Positions 47,106 through 56,387 of a stretch of DNA of 64,000 nt are shown here, one piece after another. Every line of letters starts with the position of its first letter. Position 1 is the first letter of the stretch. Source of the stretch: Corynebacterium imitans (GTDB lineage Bacteria; Actinomycetota; Actinomycetes; Mycobacteriales; Mycobacteriaceae); assembly GCF_000739455.1 (NCBI RefSeq), contig NZ_CP009211.1, forward strand, positions 757,660-821,659, read 5' to 3'. A program made the position numbers and the translations under genes. The notes under the pieces were generated by a model. The model did no database searches and had not been told where the DNA came from. It saw only the letters and a program-made list of their open reading frames with translations.

Positions 47106-49342
47106 AGCGCGTGAGCGTAGTTGCCGCCCTCACCGCGGCGATGCTGATGGTGCCCGTGCCCGCTGTGGCGACGGTGAAAGACATGCCCTTCGGCGTGCAC
47201 ATGACGCCGGCCGCGGACGAGGAGGGCTTCGCCGTTGTCGACGTGTCGAAGGGGCGCACCACCACGTTTACCTTTGAGCACCCGTCCTCTGTCGCTGGGC
47301 TGATGTCCGGCAGCTTTGATGTGGCGATGCAGGTAGACGGCGCAAAGGTGCGGTACCTGCCCAGCGATACCTCTGTGAGCAAGAGTAAGCGCGGCGGCGC
47401 GGACGTGATCACCCTGGTGCACGAGGACAATACTCGGAAGGTAAAAGTCACCCGCGTGTTCACGGTGGAGAAGACCAAACTCACGGTCGACGTCACGCTG
47501 GAGAACTTGGCGGATGAGAAGCGCGAATTCGCCGTTGACTTCAACTCGCGCCTGATGAACTACGAGGCACACAAGGCTCGCTTTGCCGACGGCGCGTTTT
47601 TCCTCGCGCCTTCCGAGGGCGGCTACGAGACGACGCTGCTCTACCGCAACGCCACTGCCTCCGGGGCGGACACGGACCAGGACGAGACCACTGCTGCGGG
47701 CAAGGTTGGCCACGTGGGGGAGGGGTCCTCCTTCCAGCGCGGATCCTGGCAAAAGCAGGTCCCCGCGCAGGGTGCGCTTACCGCGTCGATGGAGATGGAG
47801 GTTGCCACCCAGGAATCTGCCGTGGACTCTGACCGCGACGGGCTGCCGGATGCGTGGGAGCGCGAAGGCTTCACCACTGCCGACGGCGAGCAGTTCCCCC
47901 TCCACCTGTGGGGTGCGGACCCGCAGCGCCCTGACCTGTTTTTGCAGTTGAACTGGTCGAAGTCGCAATGGGAGACGCTGGGTTGCGACCGCGACCAGCG
48001 CTACGGCGCGGATGCCGACGGCTTCAACGAATTCGCCGAGTGCGCCGTCGCTAACGCGAACGTGTACCGTCCCTCCCGCGGCGCGCTGATTCAGCTGGTC
48101 GAGCTCTTTGACAAGCGTGGCATCAACCTGCACATCGACGCCGGCGAGATGTACACCAACATCCCCAACTACGTTGATCGTTACGGCGGCGCGACCGAGG
48201 ACTTCCAGGAGTTCTACTTCAAAAACGGCGACCACAACGCCCAGCTTGCCGCTGACCGTGATCGTCTCCTGGGCTCGCGCCAGCCCGTGTTTCGTGTGGG
48301 CATGATCGGTGACCGACTGGAGGCCAACGACTACTCCACGGGCATGGGCCTGGTCAGCGACTCGGTCTTCTACGTGGCGAAGCACGATTACCTCACCGGC
48401 CAGGACCAGCTCCGCAACACGATCTTGCACGAGTTCGGCCACAACCTGGGCCTGACCCATACTGGCGCGGCGCTGTCACCCACGCGCGTGGACACCGAGG
48501 ACCTGCTGAAGAACTACGCCTCGGTGATGAATTACCTCTACCAGTTCTCCAAGTTCGACTACAGTACGGAGATCTCAAAGAGTGGCGGCGATGCGAAGCA
48601 GTGCGGCGAGTACACCTGCTACACCGGCCCGTACGCCGTGGCCCCAGACTGGGACAACCTCGACCTGGGCGGCAAGTTTATTGGCAAAGTTAAGGCAACC
48701 GCGGGCGCAGACGATAAGGTAGCCAGCCACAAGGACGTCACCGCCCGCGAGCTCGAGCTCGCGGCAGCGGAGGACAATGATGGTCAGGCGGGCTTCCGGC
48801 TTATCGACGCCGAAACCAACTCCATCATCACCTCCCGCACCGACAACACCGTCACGGCCGAGCTGCGCAACCTGGGCCTGGACCTGCACGACTACGACCT
48901 TTCCGTCACCTACCCGGGTGGCCAGTATTCCGAGCGGATCCGCGTGCCCGGCCAGCTGGCCTCCGATCCGTCGGTAAAGTTCGACATCCCGATCACGGGC
49001 GTCGCCGACTTGACGGGCGCAACCATGCCGCTGGAGGTCCGGATACACAACGTCCGCGGCGACGAAGTGTTCGCGGAGCGCTATGAGCTGTCCCTGCTGG
49101 ACTACTCCAAGGACGAAGCAAGGCGCGTACGCGAGGAGATCCTGAACAACCCGAACGCCTCGCAGGAAGTGAAAGACCTCGCCGAGACCAAGTTGGGTGC
49201 GGAGCTTGGGCCAAAAGAAGAAACACCCCCGGCACCGCAGCAGGGCTCTTCCAATCTGAACATCATCTTGGCCGTCCTCGGCGCGATCGGCGGGATCGCG
49301 GCGTTGCTCGGCGGCGCCGCGTGGGCGTCGGGAATGTTCTAG
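47102..49342 (+). CDS. Membrane-anchored metzincin-like protease, paralogue 3
   Basis: A 746-residue exported protein. Signal peptide to about residue 24 (AVA-T), loop from D242 (DSDRDGLPDAWE), zinc motif HEFGHNLGLTH with H443, E444, H447, H453, Met-turn M476, membrane helix at about 717-742 ending ASGMF. The GTG start overlaps the preceding stop by four bases (GTGA), so the two are translationally coupled. The strongest conservation with the paralogues is from LWGADPQRPDLFLQLNW through the Met-turn. Confidence 0.88.
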   Translation: MKRVSVVAALTAAMLMVPVPAVATVKDMPFGVHMTPAADEEGFAVVDVSKGRTTTFTFEHPSSVAGLMSGSFDVAMQVDGAKVRYLPSDTSVSKSKRGGADVITLVHEDNTRKVKVTRVFTVEKTKLTVDVTLENLADEKREFAVDFNSRLMNYEAHKARFADGAFFLAPSEGGYETTLLYRNATASGADTDQDETTAAGKVGHVGEGSSFQRGSWQKQVPAQGALTASMEMEVATQESAVDSDRDGLPDAWEREGFTTADGEQFPLHLWGADPQRPDLFLQLNWSKSQWETLGCDRDQRYGADADGFNEFAECAVANANVYRPSRGALIQLVELFDKRGINLHIDAGEMYTNIPNYVDRYGGATEDFQEFYFKNGDHNAQLAADRDRLLGSRQPVFRVGMIGDRLEANDYSTGMGLVSDSVFYVAKHDYLTGQDQLRNTILHEFGHNLGLTHTGAALSPTRVDTEDLLKNYASVMNYLYQFSKFDYSTEISKSGGDAKQCGEYTCYTGPYAVAPDWDNLDLGGKFIGKVKATAGADDKVASHKDVTARELELAAAEDNDGQAGFRLIDAETNSIITSRTDNTVTAELRNLGLDLHDYDLSVTYPGGQYSERIRVPGQLASDPSVKFDIPITGVADLTGATMPLEVRIHNVRGDEVFAERYELSLLDYSKDEARRVREEILNNPNASQEVKDLAETKLGAELGPKEETPPAPQQGSSNLNIILAVLGAIGGIAALLGGAAWASGMF

Positions 49343-49409
49343 CTAGAGCGAAATGTGCTGCCGACGTTAAGCTTGGTGGTAACACCAATTTGAGGAAAGG
49401 GAGAAGATC

Positions 49410-50903
49410 GTGACAACGGCAGCCACAGCACACGAGGAGAAGGAGGCGTCGAGAAGCAAGGTCAAGATCATCTCGTTCTTCCTTGCCTTTGTGGCGCTGG
49501 CGGCGGTGCTGCTCGTCCCAATTGAGGGGATCGAGTGGCAGGGGCAGATCGCGCTGGGGATGCTCGCGTTCGCCGTCATTATGTGGGTGACCGAGGCGGT
49601 GAGCTATCCGGTCAGCTCGGTGCTGATCATCTCGCTGATTTCCCTGCTGGTCGGCCTTTCACCTGATCCAGAGACCCCCGGGGAGGTCTTCGGTACCGGA
49701 CCGGCGCTGAGCATGGCGCTTTCCGGTTTCTCCAGCGGCGCGGTGGCGCTCGTGGCCGCAGCGCTCGCGCTCGCGACCGCGATGCAGGCGACGGGTCTGC
49801 ACCGACGCATCGCGCTTTACGTGCTCAAAATCGCAGGTGAAAAGACCTCGCGTATTGTCGCCGGCGCGATCATCATCTCCATCATCCTCGCCTTCTTCGT
49901 GCCCTCGGCGACCGCCCGCGCAGGTGCCGTCGTGCCGATTCTGTTGGGCATGGTCGCGGCCTTTGGTCTGGCCGTCGACTCGAAGCTATCTGCGCTGCTG
50001 GTGATTACTGCCGTGCAGGCCGTCTCCATCTGGAACGTCGGCATCAAAACCGCCGCGGCGCAGAACCTGGTGGCCATCGGGTTCATCGAAGACCAGATGG
50101 GGCAGACCGTGTCCTGGGGCCAGTGGTTTTTGTGGGCCGCGCCCTGGTCGGTGTTGATGTCGATTGCGTTGTACTTCATCATGCGCGCGGCGATTAAGCC
50201 TGAGGTGGATCACATTGAGGGTGGGCGCGCGCTCGTCGAGAAGCAGCTGGCAGAAATGGGGCCGATGACGGGCGCAGAAAAGCGACTGACCGCCATCGCC
50301 GTGGTGCTGCTTGGCTTCTGGGCGACCGAAGGCTTCCTGCATCCGATCAACTCCTCGACGATCACGGTTGCCGCGATCGCGCTGATGCTCCTGCCGGGCA
50401 TTGGCGTCATGGACTTCAAATATGCGCAGGACAACATCAACTGGGGCACGCTCATCGTGTTTGCGGTGGGCATCTCCCTGGGCTCTTTCCTCCTGGAGAC
50501 CGGGGCGGCAACCTGGCTTTCCGAGCAGACCTTCGGCGCGCTGGGGATCGCCTCCATGCCGATCTTGGCGACGATCGCGATCGTGTCGCTGTTCAACATC
50601 ATCATCCACCTGGGATTTGCGTCGGCGACCTCGCTGGCTTCCGCGCTGATCCCGGTGTTCATCGCGCTCGCGGCAACGTTGGATGTGCCAAACGGCGGAA
50701 TCGGGTTTGTGGTAATCCAGCAGTTTGTCATCTGCTTCGGGTTCCTGCTGCCAATCTCCGCGCCGCAGAACATGCTGGCTTACGGTACTGGCGCGTTCAC
50801 GACTCGCCAGTTCCTGAAGACGGGCATCCCGCTGACCATCGCGGGTTACCTGCTGGTCTTGCTCCTTTCTGCCACATACTGGCAGTGGATCGGGCTACTC
50901 TAA
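49410..50903 (+). CDS. DASS-family sodium:anion symporter
   Basis: A 497-residue carrier with about twelve helices. AFFVPSATARAGAVVPILLG and the C-terminal half FGFLLPISAPQNMLAYGTG are the two symmetry-related signature segments of the SLC13/DASS family. Substrates include C4-dicarboxylates, citrate and sulfate; not resolved here. The GTG follows GAGGAAAGGGAG. If sulfate is carried, it could feed SQDG synthesis, but this is speculation. Confidence 0.88.
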   Translation: MTTAATAHEEKEASRSKVKIISFFLAFVALAAVLLVPIEGIEWQGQIALGMLAFAVIMWVTEAVSYPVSSVLIISLISLLVGLSPDPETPGEVFGTGPALSMALSGFSSGAVALVAAALALATAMQATGLHRRIALYVLKIAGEKTSRIVAGAIIISIILAFFVPSATARAGAVVPILLGMVAAFGLAVDSKLSALLVITAVQAVSIWNVGIKTAAAQNLVAIGFIEDQMGQTVSWGQWFLWAAPWSVLMSIALYFIMRAAIKPEVDHIEGGRALVEKQLAEMGPMTGAEKRLTAIAVVLLGFWATEGFLHPINSSTITVAAIALMLLPGIGVMDFKYAQDNINWGTLIVFAVGISLGSFLLETGAATWLSEQTFGALGIASMPILATIAIVSLFNIIIHLGFASATSLASALIPVFIALAATLDVPNGGIGFVVIQQFVICFGFLLPISAPQNMLAYGTGAFTTRQFLKTGIPLTIAGYLLVLLLSATYWQWIGLL

Positions 50904-50904
50904 A

Positions 50905-51303
50905 TCACTCCAACACCAGCCCGAGGTGCAGCGAGGAAAACTCGTGCGCCCCGGGCCCATCGGGGGTTGTCGCAATTTCACGACGAGTCGCCTCCGTCAC
51001 CGGGATCAACCACCCAAGGTTTGGGTCGAGCAGTGGGTCCGCTCGCTTCTCGACGGGCACGAACGTCACCGGCCGCGCACCCTCACACACCGCCTGCACG
51101 GGGCCGGGAGTCTCTTTGAGCACGCCAAGTAGCGCCGGGGTGGTGGTGAGGATGACCAGGACTTCGTCGGTATCCGGCGACAAGTTCGCAGTATGTACCT
51201 CGAGGCGGGGGACTTCCACGCGCTCGAACTGATCGGGGTACTCCACGAGCGGGGCGGTGTCGTCTCCAGTGAAGAGGGCACGGATGCGTTCTAAGAAAGC
51301 CAT
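50905..51303 (-). CDS. Hypothetical protein
   Basis: A 132-residue soluble protein, rich in Pro and acidic residues, with strand-rich segments (EVLVILTTTPALLGVL). I do not recognise a domain; a distant SseB-like fold is possible. Stop is one base after the convergent DASS stop. A TAGACT element lies six bases upstream of the ATG. Confidence 0.65.
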   Translation of the reverse strand: MAFLERIRALFTGDDTAPLVEYPDQFERVEVPRLEVHTANLSPDTDEVLVILTTTPALLGVLKETPGPVQAVCEGARPVTFVPVEKRADPLLDPNLGWLIPVTEATRREIATTPDGPGAHEFSSLHLGLVLE

Positions 51304-51315
51304 GGTGGAAGTCTA
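51304..51315 (-). promoter_or_regulatory. Likely leaderless promoter of the 132-aa gene
   Basis: TAGACT on the minus strand at 51310-51315, six bases before the ATG at 51303; it lies nine bases past the HNH gene end. Confidence 0.4.
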
Positions 51316-52809
51316 TCCGGCCGTCGGTAGTGGCAGGTTCGCCTCGTCGATGCAGTAGTTGTCGGGGTTGTTCTCAAACTCGTAGTCCGGGAACGGGGGC
51401 TCCTCCTCGTCCGGTGCTTGCTGCGGCACCATCGTTTCGGGGTCGGGGTGGAACTGGAAGCGCATGCCGAACGCGTCTTCCAGTTCTGCAAGGGCGAGCT
51501 CACAGCTGACGACGTCACCGTCGCGGTCGTATTGATCCATGATCGCGTGCCCGCGGGCGTTGAATTCCGCCATCTTGGCCCGATTCTGTTTCACCGCCTC
51601 GAGGGAGGAAACCCAGCGGGGGTGCGGGGTGCCGAGTTGCTGGTCGAGGATGCCCTCGGACTCAGCGATCTCGTAGTGGCCGTCCTCGTAGAGCCAGATG
51701 ATGTCACCGGTGGCCGGGTCGGGCACGTAGAATGCCTGCTTATCTGTCTTCACGTTGTGGTGTTTTTGGCAGAGGCAGTAGAGGTTGTCCACGCACGTTT
51801 CGCCGCCCTCGCCGAAGGGAATCCGGTGATCCAGCTGGCAGGTGTGCGCGGGCCGACTGCAGCCGGGATAGCAGCAAGTGCCGTCGCGGGCCTCCGCGAG
51901 TGCGCGCATCGCGGCGGTGGGGGTGTAGCTGTCGGTTTTCGCAGACGCTGCCGCCTCCAGGTCGACGGTGTGGGGCTGGACCTGCTCACACATCTCGTCG
52001 AAGGCGACCGTGGCTTCCGGATCCGTCCACCCGAAGCCGGGGATGAAGACGGGCTCGCCGGCGTTGCGGCCTTTGGGCGCGTAGACCTGGATGTTGGCCT
52101 TTGCGGCTGGGGAATATGTTCCGCTGAGCAGCCCAATGACCGCGTCGTGCAGGCTTAAGCTGTGCTCGCGTGCTGTTTCCTCCACGAACGCGCGCACCGC
52201 GGACAGCGTCGTCGTGTCGGTGGTGAGGAAGAGGACGCCCTTGCGCCGGCCTCCGAAGGATTCGTGCGTAAACTCCGCGCTGTTTTCGCGCTGCGCTTCG
52301 CGTTGTCGACGCCTGCGCGGCAGGTAGCTCAAGCCCGGATCGATACGGCGGATCTCCTCGCGCAGCTTGCGCGTAACTGCTGCGGGGTCCGGGAAAGGCT
52401 GGTTCGGTTTGGTCGGGGTAAAGAGGTCGGCAAGGTAGGCGTCGATGTCGGCGAGGAGCTCTTCGTCCGCCTCGGGACCGAGCTCGTCGATCTTGCGGTG
52501 GATCGCGCGCAGGTGGCCGAGCGAAAGCCGCGTGTGCTCGTCCTGCATCGCGCGGAGCTGGGGCAGATCTACGAGCCGGTTGTATGCCAAGATTCCGCCG
52601 CGGATGACGGTCTTTGCGTGCCCGGTTTGCTGGGCTAAGCGGTCGACGGCGAGGTCGAAGTCCTCGATGCAAGTGTCATCTTTACTAAACGGGCTAAACA
52701 GCGCATGCTCGGCTTTGCGCAGGGCGCGCCCGAGCATGCAATTGGCGTCGCCTGGTCTGTCGATTCGAAAGAAGGGTGTACAAGGGCGTTCGTTGTCTAA
52801 AGTGTTCAT
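51313..52809 (-). CDS. DUF222/HNH endonuclease-domain protein
   Basis: A 498-residue protein of the actinobacterial DUF222 (13E12-like) group: a long helical N-terminal part and a C-terminal HNH domain with CCYPGCSRPAHTCQLDHRIP and CLCQKHHNVKT, giving four cysteines for zinc and the DH..H catalytic set. These genes are often multicopy and near mobile DNA, but no other mobile feature is visible here. Start ATG at 52809 has TAGAGT seven bases upstream; the longer frame begins in the neighbouring region. Confidence 0.85.
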   Translation of the reverse strand: MNTLDNERPCTPFFRIDRPGDANCMLGRALRKAEHALFSPFSKDDTCIEDFDLAVDRLAQQTGHAKTVIRGGILAYNRLVDLPQLRAMQDEHTRLSLGHLRAIHRKIDELGPEADEELLADIDAYLADLFTPTKPNQPFPDPAAVTRKLREEIRRIDPGLSYLPRRRRQREAQRENSAEFTHESFGGRRKGVLFLTTDTTTLSAVRAFVEETAREHSLSLHDAVIGLLSGTYSPAAKANIQVYAPKGRNAGEPVFIPGFGWTDPEATVAFDEMCEQVQPHTVDLEAAASAKTDSYTPTAAMRALAEARDGTCCYPGCSRPAHTCQLDHRIPFGEGGETCVDNLYCLCQKHHNVKTDKQAFYVPDPATGDIIWLYEDGHYEIAESEGILDQQLGTPHPRWVSSLEAVKQNRAKMAEFNARGHAIMDQYDRDGDVVSCELALAELEDAFGMRFQFHPDPETMVPQQAPDEEEPPFPDYEFENNPDNYCIDEANLPLPTAG

Positions 52810-52822
52810 GCACCGCACTCTA
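52810..52822 (-). promoter_or_regulatory. Likely leaderless promoter of the HNH gene
   Basis: TAGAGT on the minus strand at 52817-52822, seven bases before the start codon. Confidence 0.4.
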
Positions 52823-52960
52823 TAGACCCACCCGAACATGGGAACGAAAATTTCTCGAAAATTAGAACAGCATTTCGAATGTGGCCAGCAGAGCAGGTAC
52901 TTTCCCCAATCCTCTGTTCGAATCACCCCAACACCTGCACGGGTTTTACCCAGGGGGCGA

Positions 52961-52973
52961 TACCCTAGAAACT
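52961..52973 (+). promoter_or_regulatory. Likely leaderless promoter of the YihY-type gene
   Basis: TACCCT at 52961-52966, seven bases before the ATG at 52974. Confidence 0.45.
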
Positions 52974-54122
52974 ATGGAAGATGCCGAAAAGGGCCCCGAG
53001 ATTGTCTCGCGCCGCATCGATTTCGTGCTGCCCTACGGCATTGGCGAGCTCGATGTCCCGCCTCCGCCGGACACCAAGCCGAATCCGCTCGACAAAAGTA
53101 ATCGGCTCACTAAGGCGGGGTGGGTGCTGGTGGCCAAGCGTCTGGTCGCCGATTTTTCCAACGACGCGATGGTAGACCGCGGCGCGACCCTGACCTATTA
53201 CACGGTGCTTTCGCTCGCACCGATGGTGGTCTCGACGTACGCGATCGCCACGCTGCTGCTGTCGCGTGACCCGGGCGCGGTCGACCAGCTCCTGGCCCAG
53301 CTGGTGCAGAACTACGTGCCGGAGGCATTGCGTGGTGAGGCGATGAATTTGCTGGAAGTGATTGTGGGTACGCCGTCGCAAAGCACTGTGGCCCTGACCG
53401 TGTCCCTGGTGCTTTCGCTGCTTGCGGCGTCGGCGTACGTGCGCAGTTTTTCGCGCAACGCCAACCTGGTTTATGGGCGCACTGAGGGGCGGCCGATGGT
53501 GGTGACGTGGGTGACGATGTGGCTGATCACACTGATGCTGGTCGTTGGTGCGGTGGGGATCCTACTGGGTACGCTTTTGACCGAGTCGATCGTGGAGACG
53601 GTGCTCGGGCCAATCGCGCGGCCGCTCGGGCTCGAAGGGGTGCTGGATTATCTGACCGGGAAGTTCCTGCCGGTGTGGGCCTACCTGCGCACGCCGGTGA
53701 TTGCGCTGACCGCGATGATTCTGCTCTCACTGATGTACTACTTCAGTCCCAATGTGCGGCCGGGCAGGTTCCGGCTGCTCACCCTGGGATCCGCGGCCGC
53801 GCTGCTCGTCGGCTTCCTGCTCTGGTGGGGCTTTGGCGTCTACCTTTCCACGATCGGTGTGCGTAGTGCCTATGGAGCCTTCGGGACCGTGCTGGCAGTG
53901 CTCGCGCTGGTCTGGGTGATGAACATCGTGCTGCTCGAAGGGGTGAAGATTGACGCGGAAGTGCTCCGCGCGAAAGAGCTGCAGGTTGGCTACGACTCCG
54001 AGCGCACGATTCAGGCGCGCCCGCGTTCTAGTGAGGGGACGAAGTGGCGCCTGAAGGTGCAGCGTTGGATTGCGCGGAGTGAGCGGGAAGTCAAGAACGC
54101 TCGGCTCGATCTTCTAGGATAG
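52974..54122 (+). CDS. YihY/BrkB-family membrane protein
   Basis: A 382-residue protein with six predicted helices. DRGATLTYYTVLSLAPMV (about residues 67-84) and the central AYVRSFSRNANLVYG and YYFSPNVRPGRFR segments mark the YihY family. These proteins are of uncertain function (once called RNase BN). Basic C-terminal tail of about 60 residues. Confidence 0.9.
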   Translation: MEDAEKGPEIVSRRIDFVLPYGIGELDVPPPPDTKPNPLDKSNRLTKAGWVLVAKRLVADFSNDAMVDRGATLTYYTVLSLAPMVVSTYAIATLLLSRDPGAVDQLLAQLVQNYVPEALRGEAMNLLEVIVGTPSQSTVALTVSLVLSLLAASAYVRSFSRNANLVYGRTEGRPMVVTWVTMWLITLMLVVGAVGILLGTLLTESIVETVLGPIARPLGLEGVLDYLTGKFLPVWAYLRTPVIALTAMILLSLMYYFSPNVRPGRFRLLTLGSAAALLVGFLLWWGFGVYLSTIGVRSAYGAFGTVLAVLALVWVMNIVLLEGVKIDAEVLRAKELQVGYDSERTIQARPRSSEGTKWRLKVQRWIARSEREVKNARLDLLG

Positions 54123-54126
54123 GCCC
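54115..54126 (+). promoter_or_regulatory. Possible leaderless promoter of patatin-like gene 1
   Basis: TAGGAT at 54115-54120 overlaps the end of the previous gene, six bases before the ATG. Confidence 0.35.
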
Positions 54127-55017
54127 ATGCCAATCGAGCCAGTGCTTATCGACGCCCGCGATACCGCCCTCATCTTCGAAGGTGGGGGCACACGTAATTC
54201 CTATACCGCGCCAGTCGTGGAAAAACTCATCGCCAACAATGTGCAATTTGGCTGGGTGGGCGGCGTTTCCGCGGGGGCGAGCCACGCGTTGAACTTCGCC
54301 TCGCGGGATGCAGAGCGCTCGCACGCATCTTTCACCGATTTTGTCGGCAATCGCGAGTTCGGTGGGTGGCGCACCGTCGTGCGCGGCAAAGGGCTGCTCA
54401 ACGGCGAGTTTATTTACGAGGGCTACGAGCAGAAGCTGCCCTTTGACCTCGAGACCTTTCTGCACACCGAGGAGCAGATCCACATCGAGGCGGTGCGCGC
54501 CGACACGGGCGAGACCGTCGCCTACAACCGCGAAGATCTGCGCACGATCGAGCAGATCAATATCGCCGCGCGGACCTCGTCCACCCTGCCGCTAGTGATG
54601 AAGATGCGCGAGGTCGACGGCGTGCCCTACGTCGACGGCGCGCTGGGGACCTCTGGCGGCATCCTCATCCAGGCGGCAAAAGACGCGGGCTTTCAAAGGT
54701 TTTTGGTGGTGCTCACCCGCCCGCGCGACTACGTCAAGCCGCCGGAGAAGCGGGAGCGTGCTTTGCGACGCATCCTGCGCCGCACCCCACGCGTGGTAGA
54801 TGCCATGCTCGCGCGACCCGGCATCTACAACGAGGCGCTCGCCGAGGTGAAGCGGCAAGAGGCCGAGGGTAATGCCTATGTCTTCTACCCGGAGCAGATG
54901 GGCGTGGAATCCACGGAGATGCACGTGGCAAAGCTCAAGGCCAACTATGCTTCTGGCCAAGCGCAGGTCGAGCGCGAGTGGGAAGCAATCCGGGAATTCC
55001 TTAACGAGCGGCCTTAA
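54127..55017 (+). CDS. Patatin-like phospholipase, copy 1
   Basis: A 296-residue serine lipase of the YjjU/RssA type. Oxyanion loop FEGGGTRNSY at residues 17-26, nucleophile S48 in GGVSAGAS, and aspartate D170 in VDGALG form the Ser-Asp dyad. No signal peptide. A homologue of the same layout is encoded 500 bases downstream, with a DUF2871 gene on the other strand between. Its last 17 bases overlap that gene. Confidence 0.88.
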   Translation: MPIEPVLIDARDTALIFEGGGTRNSYTAPVVEKLIANNVQFGWVGGVSAGASHALNFASRDAERSHASFTDFVGNREFGGWRTVVRGKGLLNGEFIYEGYEQKLPFDLETFLHTEEQIHIEAVRADTGETVAYNREDLRTIEQINIAARTSSTLPLVMKMREVDGVPYVDGALGTSGGILIQAAKDAGFQRFLVVLTRPRDYVKPPEKRERALRRILRRTPRVVDAMLARPGIYNEALAEVKRQEAEGNAYVFYPEQMGVESTEMHVAKLKANYASGQAQVEREWEAIREFLNERP

Positions 55018-55417
55018 TCGCGCGGCCGAGTGCGGTGACGAAGAGCGCGAGCGCGATGGTGATGAAGATGTGGCCGAGGCCCGCGATGCCGGAGATCATG
55101 GCAGTGGGTTCCTCGCCCTTGACGGTGAGAATACCGTGCCAGACCATCATCGCGGTGGTGAGGATGACGCCGAGGTTGTAGAGCCAGAAGAAAGAAGTGA
55201 ACAGCTTCTGGTTGCGTGAGATTTCAAAGACCTTCTCCAGTGCCAGGAAGATGAGGAACATGATGAATCCCAGCGTGAGCAGGTGGGTGTGGGTGACCCC
55301 GAGCTGGGTGAACTGGCCCTCGGGGAAGTCGTTGATCTTGGTGAACTCGCGGTAGAAAAGCCCGGCACCGAGGCCGAGGACGAGGTAGGCGATTGCTGCC
55401 CTGTAGAGGGAGGTCAT
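55001..55417 (-). CDS. DUF2871 membrane protein
   Basis: A 138-residue protein with four helices. YREFTKINDFPEGQFTQLGVTHTHLLTLGF is the conserved start of DUF2871 with a His pair in the second helix. Function unknown. AGGAG lies seven bases before the ATG. Confidence 0.82.
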   Translation of the reverse strand: MTSLYRAAIAYLVLGLGAGLFYREFTKINDFPEGQFTQLGVTHTHLLTLGFIMFLIFLALEKVFEISRNQKLFTSFFWLYNLGVILTTAMMVWHGILTVKGEEPTAMISGIAGLGHIFITIALALFVTALGRAIKAAR

Positions 55418-55510
55418 GGTTGGCTCCTGATGTTGGCGACAGAGTGTTGCTAAGTGCACCTCCATTTGTACCAGAGAACGGTGCACTCAGCAGGAAGGGG
55501 AGTTTGGCCC

Positions 55511-55523
55511 TAGACTTTGGCGC
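55511..55523 (+). promoter_or_regulatory. Likely leaderless promoter of patatin-like gene 2
   Basis: TAGACT at 55511-55516, seven bases before the ATG at 55524. Confidence 0.45.
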
Positions 55524-56387
55524 ATGATCGATGCGCGGGATGTGGCCCTGATTATCGAGGGCGGCGGGATGCGCAATTCCTACACCGCCCCCGCAATCGT
55601 CCACCTCATCGAACAAGTCAGGTTTGGCTGGGTCGGCGGGGTTTCTGCCGGGGCGGTCCACGCGCTGAACTACGCGTCGGCCGATCCGAATCGAGCGCGC
55701 GCCGCCTTCACCGAGCTGGCGGCGCATCCCCACTTCGGTGGCGTGCTCAAGTTCGCCAAAGGCAAGGGCTACTTCAACTCGGACTTCATCTACGGGCACG
55801 CCGAGAAGCTCCTGCCTTTCGATTTTGCCTCCTTCGCCGCCTCGCCCGCGCAGGTCCACGTCGAGGCGATGCGCGCGGACACCGGCGCCACGGTGAGCTG
55901 GGGGAGGGGCGATTTCCTGCAAGACCCGTCGCTGGTCAACAGCGCGGCGCGCGCCTCATCCACCGTGCCCAAAGTTATGCCGATCACGCTGATCGAGGGG
56001 GTGCCCTACGTCGACGGTGCCCTCGGGGCCTCAGGTGGCTTGCTTATCGACGCCGCGCGCCAGGCAGGCTTCACCCGCTTCCTCGTTTTAGCCACCCGCC
56101 CCCGCGACTACTGGAAGAAACCCTTGGTGCAGCCGACAGCCGTGCGCGGCATGTTCCGCCGCTACCCGGAAATCGGCGCGGCGCTGCACGAGCGTCCGGC
56201 GCGCTACAACTCCTCAAAGCGAGACATCCTCGCCGCGGAAAGTGCAGGTGATGCGCTCGTCTTCTTCCCGGACAACATGCAGGCCGAGTCCATTGAACGG
56301 CGCACGAGCCGACTCAGGCGCAACTACGTGGCGGGTAAGGAACAGTTCGAGCGCGAGTGGCCCGCGTGGGAGGAATTCCTCAGTTAA
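55524..56387 (+). CDS. Patatin-like phospholipase, copy 2
   Basis: A 287-residue paralogue of the gene at 54127, aligned over its entire length. Loop IEGGGMRNSYTAP, nucleophile S41 in GGVSAGAV, aspartate D164 in VDGALG. The stop shares TTAA with the convergent prfC. Confidence 0.88.
   Translation: MIDARDVALIIEGGGMRNSYTAPAIVHLIEQVRFGWVGGVSAGAVHALNYASADPNRARAAFTELAAHPHFGGVLKFAKGKGYFNSDFIYGHAEKLLPFDFASFAASPAQVHVEAMRADTGATVSWGRGDFLQDPSLVNSAARASSTVPKVMPITLIEGVPYVDGALGASGGLLIDAARQAGFTRFLVLATRPRDYWKKPLVQPTAVRGMFRRYPEIGAALHERPARYNSSKRDILAAESAGDALVFFPDNMQAESIERRTSRLRRNYVAGKEQFEREWPAWEEFLS

Noticed and set aside
37326..49342. Sortase-anchored pilus or adhesin cluster
   Set aside because: No LPXTG motif in any of the five proteins and no sortase gene; all end in a membrane helix instead.
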